DNA from: Epiperipatus broadwayi
Lineage: Eukaryota > Onychophora > Udeonychophora > Euonychophora > Peripatidae
Length of the DNA stretch: 64,000 nucleotides
Direction of reading: 5' to 3'
Assembly: GCA_028023455.1 (NCBI GenBank)
Contig: JAQFVV010006353.1
Location: forward strand, 1,426,001 to 1,490,000
The first letter of the stretch is position 1, and each line of letters starts with the position of its first letter. Below are positions 58,576 through 64,000 of the stretch, in pieces. Made by a program: the position numbers and the translations under genes. The notes beneath the pieces were generated by a model, which saw only the letters and a list, made by a program, of their open reading frames with translations, did no database searches and had not been told where the DNA came from.

Positions 58576-60350
58576 CCTGCTAGCAAATTGGAGAAACAAT
58601 AAGACTCATGGACTTAAACACATATATAAACAACTTAATACTAGAGACATTCCAAAGATCAAATCTAATATATTTAAATAATAGGGGCTTTACTAATGAA
58701 TAGTTATGGTCAATTAGTGAATTGGATTGATTTAATAATGAGACAGAAACTGATATATGATGAATTAAAAATATGTTTATTGACAATTTGAGATGTATTT
58801 TGATATAACATTATTGTTTGCAAATGCACGCAGGCATTTTATTTATAAAGTAACATTTCTCCAGGCCATTTGAACAATAATTGATACGTTGGCAAATAGG
58901 TTTGTTGCTATTATTTAATGGAAACAAATATCATGCTATACGACCAATCACTACATTCACTAACTTATGTCCTTTTATAATCAGTTCGAGTGGCTATTAG
59001 ACATGAAATCAAACCAAGTCTGGAGTGAAGCTTAATAATACATCTAATTATAATAAATTTTTATATTAAATATGGGCATATAAAGCACCCCAGATAACTT
59101 TAGATCGAATGGGTTTTCAAGAATGCTTCGGTTCAATGCCGAAGATTGCATATGAGGGAGAAAGAGTTGGCTATAACGATTTTACTAATATGCTAGGCAC
59201 AAGTAAAATATAATAATAAAGTTGCTCTGCGGATGGAAGAATAGTTTTAGGGTTTTTTTATGACCAACACCGGTTTACCCAGTAACCGGTCATCATGCTG
59301 CTAAAAGGGAACCATTATTTGATTCATAAGAGGCGGGGGACTTACGTGCTAATCTGGCCCTTAGCTCAGTCTTAGCTACAGCACTATCCATAAGAGAAGA
59401 TGGGCTGGACTTACCGTGGCTCCATCTTATATAAAAAAAAACAGCATAACGATAAAATATTAATAAGTTTCACATCCGCCAAGCCGAAATATATTATAAA
59501 TTAAATATCATATATTAAATGAACACAAGTTTATCAGCTTGATCAAAAGAGCCAACTCTTCTGTAGCATGAGAAATATGTATATGCTGCTGACGGGAATA
59601 TATACAAACTTTACTTTATCCCGGTAAATCTTTTCAGTTATCTATAATTACTAAACTTTTAAGGGGGGGGGAGTATATTTAAAGGACTTACGAATACTTT
59701 AATAAGAAGAATATACTTATAATTACACTCCAGGCTAGTTTAATCTTTAATAGTATAGTAAATTAAAGGTTGAAAATTTGGATTTATGGCCACATTTTAT
59801 ATTTAAATTAAACATAAAAAAAGAACACCTATCAGATTCTGCAATGATTTCATCCTAGTTGTCTTATTCAGATGACAGAAACTGTTTTACTGTATTTTTC
59901 AAGTGACCCCTTTATTTACGTTAATGCTATCTAAAGTAATAACTTAGAAATTTGTAAAAACTAAAATTTTAATTTTTACTTATTGCTGATTCTAGCCAAG
60001 TCATATCAAATCTAGCTGAATAGCTAAACATTTTAATGATTTTATTTATAAAATAACTCTATGCATCTTGAAATTTTTAAAATTTAAAGTGTTTTGTATA
60101 TCCAAATACTAATTAGTTACGTCGGCTTATTTTTCTAAGACAGTCATCCATAACTTTAGTTGTAAGATATTTAAGCATAACCTGAAGGTTTTTTTTAATA
60201 TTATTTTGTAAATCTATTATTATAAAGTGCTGAAAATTTTGAAATTAAATCGGAAGTCAAACTCCGATAATGCGCTATTTCTTAAATATTATAAATCTCT
60301 GCGCACTCGCCCGCATTATCATTGTTTAACTACCGATTTAATAATTTCAA
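58576..60350. other. intron g-h: no gene seen
   Basis: 59090-59440 is richer in G+C. It holds hairpins GCTTCGGTTCAATGCCGAAG-like (about 59125-59145) and ACCGGTTTACCCAGTAACCGGT-like (about 59270-59290), but no frame or known repeat. Confidence 0.4.
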
Positions 60351-60357
60351 AATTTTC

Positions 60358-60790
60358 ACAGTGTGTTCCAATGAAGAGTGACCAATTTTCTCTCCAAGCT
60401 AATTGCGATTACACAGCAACAAAGCTTAACTATGTATTACGAAAATTTTAAGGCATTAATGTGTCTGGATTACAAATTACGAAATGAAATGTAACTGTAT
60501 TTTGTACATTATAGATTGTTTTTAATGCTCATTCCGTCATCACAAAATCTCGTAAACCACATTAAGACATTCTTACGACTTATGGCTTCATTGCCACACA
60601 CAGTTTAGAACAATTCAAACATTTCAGTAACAATTACGCCCAATTTAAAACAAAATTTTATGATAGCATGTTGTCCCATCAAGAGTTAAAATACAAACGT
60701 CTTGTTGATTTCCTGTCATAATTTGTGATTCTGACATGCTAATGCTTTATGATTAACAGCTAAATTATATCACTACACAATATGTGTATT
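60358..60790 (-). mobile_element. mariner remnant, minus strand
   Basis: The minus strand reads KFCFKLGVIVTEMFELF, a stop, VCGNEAISRKNVLMWFTRFC and DDGMSIKNN, the N-terminal mariner helix-turn-helix region. The left end CACAGTGTGTTCCAATGAAG matches the end of the 55.0-kb copy. An inner palindrome of about 45-bp arms lies at 60227-60365. Confidence 0.65.
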
Positions 60791-62329
60791 GATTTAAAAA
60801 TGGCACTGCAGGCACTTAGAAGAAATTTTTCATAAATTTTATTTATGTTATTCTTAAATAAGTATTTAATAGATTTTACGATTTTTTTTGGTTTTATCAA
60901 CAAAGTATATATCATATGTCTCTTCTTATGCTGTTAATGTAAAGAATCAAATTTTCCTCTAACTGTAGTGAATCGTGATTATTTTTTTTCTTGTAGTAAG
61001 AAAGTGGCGATTGCTTACTGCAGTCCTAATATTTTATATACGGTATTAAATCGATTGATATTTTAATTTACAAAGCAGAGTTGTTTCTCCTCATTTTAAA
61101 ACTGGACATAAATGAACAAATGGTACATATGTAACAAGGAGTAATTATTATGCCTAATGTGTGTAACGGATGAGATATTACTGTTAATATAAATATTCCC
61201 CCAATAGGAATAAAATTGGTTGAACAGACCACTTCCTCTGGCCAAAGTTATTTAGAATAATCTCGAAGTATGATGACAACTGCAGGGAAACTTAATTATT
61301 TATAATAGCAACAGTTGAAGAGTCATATCATCTATTACATATATTTGGTATGGTAATTGTATATCGTAACAAGAAAGATCCTTAAATATTGTTGATTTGG
61401 TAACTTTGGAGGTTATCCAGGGATTTAAATGAAACAGTCATCTATATTAGGAATGTGGAGTAAAAATTAATGGGAGTAAAGAAAAATTCTTTAAAGGTAG
61501 TCAAGATACGAACTTTAAATTTAAGTAGGAAGAAGGAAAAGACAAAGTAATTAAATATATATTTTATGAAAATGTGATGCAATCCTTTGCAGGTTAAAGA
61601 TACTTTCAAATTATTATGTAAAGGAATGATATAAGGGAAAACCATACTCATCTGATTAGTTAATTGCCCCAGATGGTGAGGATTTTTGTGGTTTCCTTTT
61701 TTGTTATCTGCTTAGCTTGTAATACCTGGTTGTCACTTTACTAGTTAACAATCACATGGTTAGCTGGAACAGTTATAAACCAGCTATATAAAAAAAAATT
61801 CAAAGCTTGCTTGGAAATCCTCAATTGTTTTAATTATACTTATAAATTTCACCTTGTTTGAATCCCAAGTCATGGCACAACAATATAATTTATAAAAATT
61901 AAAAAATAATTGTAAAATCTTTTGAGGTATAAATATGGAAATAAAAAAAAAAGATTTGAAAGATCATGTTAGAACTATTAAAGTATTAAGAAGATTAAAA
62001 AGGAAAAGATCTATTAAGAAAATAAAGTCAAAACAAAAGTAAAAAAGAAAACTGAAATCGATATATATAAAATGAAAAGTTATTATTTATTATTAGTAGT
62101 TAATGAAAGATAATCGAAGAAGTGAAATATTTTAATGAAAGAGTAGATATATTAATTTGAAAATGATGACAAAGAATTGGGTAGAATGAATAAGATGGAA
62201 CCATTTTTAAGAAAATATATTGTTTCACTTTAAATAAGTAGTTGTGTTTATATATTTCTAATAAATATGGGATATTCTTCTTTATCATCTATACATTGAG
62301 TATATTAACAAATATAATTAATAACTCCT
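60791..62329. other. intron g-h: no gene seen
   Basis: A+T-rich; nothing recognised. Confidence 0.5.
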
Positions 62330-62545
62330 TTCATTTATGCTTTCTTCAATGCAAACATATTTTCTACAAATGATTTTCTTTTCTTATAGTTTGGATTGTC
62401 CAGCAGTCTATGTAGCTGATGAAGAATGATAACATTCAAAACTGTAAGAAAAAAAAAATTATTTATAGAAAAAAATGTTTGAATTTAGATATTTTATAGT
62501 TTTGATGAAGATTGCTGGGAAGTCGAAACTGTAAGAAAATAAAAT
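62330..62545. repeat. hammerhead-like motif cluster
   Basis: CTGATGA (62416-62422), A, GAATG(ATAA)CATTC, then AAAAC, on plus. A second plus motif, TTGATGA-A-GATTG...GTC-GAAAC, lies at about 62503-62533. Antisense remains lie at 62388-62410. Each is followed by TGTAAGAAA. Related to the 17.4- and 47.6-kb repeats. Confidence 0.5.
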
Positions 62546-62687
62546 TATTTGAAGGAAAATACATATATCCACTGAATAACGCGTAAATGAAAAAAGTTAT
62601 TAATCGATTTTATTAAATATGGGCTATGGTTTTAAAATAATTATTTAATTAAAAAAGATACTTTAAAATTTTGTCTTTTGTTAACAG

Positions 62688-62837
62688 GAATTGGATTGTT
62701 TGCAACAGAATTTTAATCAGTTAGAGGATCGATGCAGTAGCATTCTTAAAAACTTTACCGAAGAAGAGGCAGAACACATAGAACTTAATCATATCCTGAT
62801 GAGGGCATGTAAACCCACCATTCAGAAAGTCTGTGAA
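62688..62837 (+). CDS. GLG1: GLG1 exon h: 50 codons
   Basis: The acceptor TTAACAG|GAA and the less common donor GAA|GTTAGT give phase 0 at both ends. It encodes E-L-D-C-L-Q-Q-N-F, then ILKNFTEEEAEHIEL and LMRACKPTIQKVC. NFT is a candidate N-glycosylation sequon at a position where vertebrate GLG1 has NLT. Four cysteines. Confidence 0.94.
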
Positions 62838-62964
62838 GTTAGTCATTAAATTTGTTTTTGAAGTTATCATAGCACAACTTGTAAATTTATTGCGCATTAC
62901 ATTTATTTTTTGTTTTACTTGTAAATGTATTATGCATTACATCTACGGTTTGTTCATTATTTAG

Positions 62965-63078
62965 GATTATTTAGAAAGAAGCATTGACAACGGGGACTTG
63001 ATGGAGTGTTTAATTTTAAATAAAAACAATCAGAAGATGAACAGAAAATGTGCAGCTGGAATCGAACACTTTCAATTG
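62965..63078 (+). CDS. GLG1: GLG1 exon i: 38 codons, last exon in the window
   Basis: It is separated from exon h by only 127 bp. The acceptor is CATTATTTAG|GAT and the donor CAATTG|GTAATT, phase 0. It encodes I-D-N-G-D-L-M-E-C-L-I followed by MNRKCAAGIEHFQL, matching the family's IDSGDLMECLIxNK...MNEKCAIGVTHFQL. Two cysteines. In vertebrates roughly 370 further residues follow, so the gene continues to the right of the window. Confidence 0.95.
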
Positions 63079-63670
63079 GTAATTTTTTTTTTGTTTCATT
63101 TGTAAATTTATATGCAAAATTGTAATTGGTGAGTTGATAAAAAAAGTTATTTTTTTTCCTAGTTTATATTTGTATATATTTATTATTTATAGAAGAAGTT
63201 GTTTACATGATTTAGTAACAATTTAACAAGTTTGTCAATAATTTTACGAATTCTCAAATAGGTAACGCTGACAATATAACCCCTTCAAATTGAATGGATA
63301 TCGTGCCGAATTTTAAGCAAACGGATTGAGATACAATTTGTCCAATATCTTCAGGATTAATGCAGTAAATGTTAAGTGTTTTATATAACTAAAAAGAGAA
63401 AATGTTGAGGAATATTATAAAGCTGAGAAAATATAGTCATTACTTTTAAAAAAAATTAGAAAAATTAGATTTTAACACTTTTAGAAATGGTATTTTTTTT
63501 TAATAGATTCACAAATTCTAAATTTTGAGAGTTAAATTTTAATCCATCACTTTTCTAGTCAGCTTAATTACACTCCTTATGAAATTTACAAAGAAAAGAT
63601 ATATAATATGACTTATCTGAGATAATTCTTAATTATACAGCATTAGAAGTAAGATGTAGGAGAGTTTTAT
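63079..63670. other. GLG1 intron after exon i: nothing seen
   Basis: A+T-rich. The next GLG1 exon is not reached by 64,000. Confidence 0.5.
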
Positions 63671-63675
63671 TTTTG

Positions 63676-63732
63676 CTAGCTGATGCGAATCTTTTTCTTC
63701 TGTGCAGCCATCTGCTGCACATGTGCTTCTTT
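63676..63732 (-). CDS. possible terminal exon of an unidentified minus-strand gene
   Basis: On the minus strand a T-rich tract ending TATTTTAG is followed by 18 codons reading KEAHVQQMAAQKKKIRIS and a TAG stop, with AATAAA five bases beyond it. Base composition of these codons is much less A+T-rich than the surroundings. A lysine-rich C terminus suggests a nuclear or ribosome-associated protein, but I do not recognise it. It would be nested in, or overlap, a GLG1 intron. Because it is short, a chance match or a repeat fragment remains possible. Confidence 0.4.
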   Translation of the reverse strand, partial: KEAHVQQMAAQKKKIRIS

Positions 63733-63944
63733 CTAAAATAAAATAAAAAAATTTCATAATAAGTATTGTCTATCAGATATTATGCAAACCGAACTTTAAT
63801 TAATTGTAATTTATTATAAAAATGAAATTAATTATAAAATAATTGCAAAAAAAATATATATATATATAATATAAAAACCAAAGAGAAAAAGTGACAAGAT
63901 GAAAGACTAAAAGGTTTTTTGGGAGTGTATATATATATATCATA

Positions 63945-64000
63945 TTGAAATCTTAAATTGGATTCCATGATATTGTAAAAGACCCAGAAACCACATGTGA
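63945..64000 (+). mobile_element. LINE type B remnant at right edge
   Basis: ATCTTAAATTGGATTCCATG and ACCACATGTGA repeat the wording at 1030-1083. It is cut by the window end. Confidence 0.5.

Larger units (their letters stand above)
8605..63078 (+). other. GLG1: GLG1 gene, central portion (nine exons, both ends outside window)
   Basis: Nine exons splice in one frame (246, 184, 230, 122, 102, 163, 138, 150 and 114 bp; 483 codons) and align in order with the centre of animal Golgi apparatus protein 1. From family knowledge, GLG1 is a type I membrane protein of roughly 1,150-1,200 residues with about 16 cysteine-rich repeats of about 60 residues; it binds fibroblast growth factors and E-selectin and resides in the Golgi. 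Seen here: 30 cysteines in the spaced pattern, phases that match at every junction, and GT-AG boundaries throughout. Introns are 9,588, 4,276, 10,598, 10,009, 5,541, 4,192, 8,694 and 127 bp. The signal peptide exon and roughly the first 250 residues are not in the 8.6 kb before the first exon. The C-terminal repeats and membrane anchor lie beyond 64,000. Confidence 0.95.

Noticed and set aside
1-64000. CRISPR arrays, bacterial operons, riboswitches
   Set aside because: The window is an animal gene with introns and retroelements; direct repeats present are transposon-derived and lack regular spacers.

Overview
The window is a strongly A+T-rich animal genomic segment. The evidence is nine canonical GT-AG exons of one conserved animal gene, most introns 4-10 kb long, and dense decayed transposons. 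I read it as an invertebrate but cannot place the phylum.

The only host gene I can name is GLG1 (Golgi apparatus protein 1, also ESL-1/CFR-1/MG160) on the + strand. Nine coding exons (8605-8850, 18439-18622, 22899-23128, 33727-33848, 43858-43959, 49501-49663, 53856-53993, 62688-62837, 62965-63078) join in frame into 483 codons carrying 30 cysteines. They cover the central cysteine-rich repeats of the lumenal domain. The signal peptide and first repeats lie upstream of the window; the last repeats, membrane anchor and cytoplasmic tail lie downstream. A possible minus-strand terminal exon of an unidentified gene sits at 63676-63732.

The rest is mobile DNA. There are two Penelope-like element (PLE) copies with reverse transcriptase and GIY-YIG remnants (1575-2995 and 14185-15779), both with an inverted 5' segment, plus an inverted pair of PLE 3' ends (325-870). 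A non-LTR retrotransposon family (LINE A) is present at 6100-7325, 26965-27057, 28065-29610, 54185-54356 and 57243-58388. A second, more decayed LINE type is at 955-1310, 3595-4200, 38270-38610 and 63945-64000. There are several tRNA-derived SINE-like copies, one with a perfect 16-bp target duplication (5886-6015). DNA transposons include a 714-bp hAT element with an 8-bp duplication (39003-39716), an hAT transposase fragment (48574-48807) and three mariner remnants (16.6, 55.2 and 60.6 kb). There are also foldback palindromes and tandem duplications.

The most interesting system is a family of about 300-bp repeat units (13.2, 27.7, 32.1, 34.4-35.2, 44.2-45.9 and 54.4-54.8 kb), each with a hammerhead-ribozyme-like core. 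It has CUGANGA and GAAA, a 3-bp stem II with compensatory changes, a minimal stem III and a two-part stem I. At 34489-34849 two motifs are in tandem 303 bp apart, the layout expected of a retrozyme (a small non-autonomous circRNA-type retroelement). Looser motifs of the same topology occur in the PLE 3' tails, in the tail of one SINE family and in other foldback repeats. My inference is that these belong to one PLE-driven group of non-autonomous elements. All of this is read by eye, without folding or database searches.
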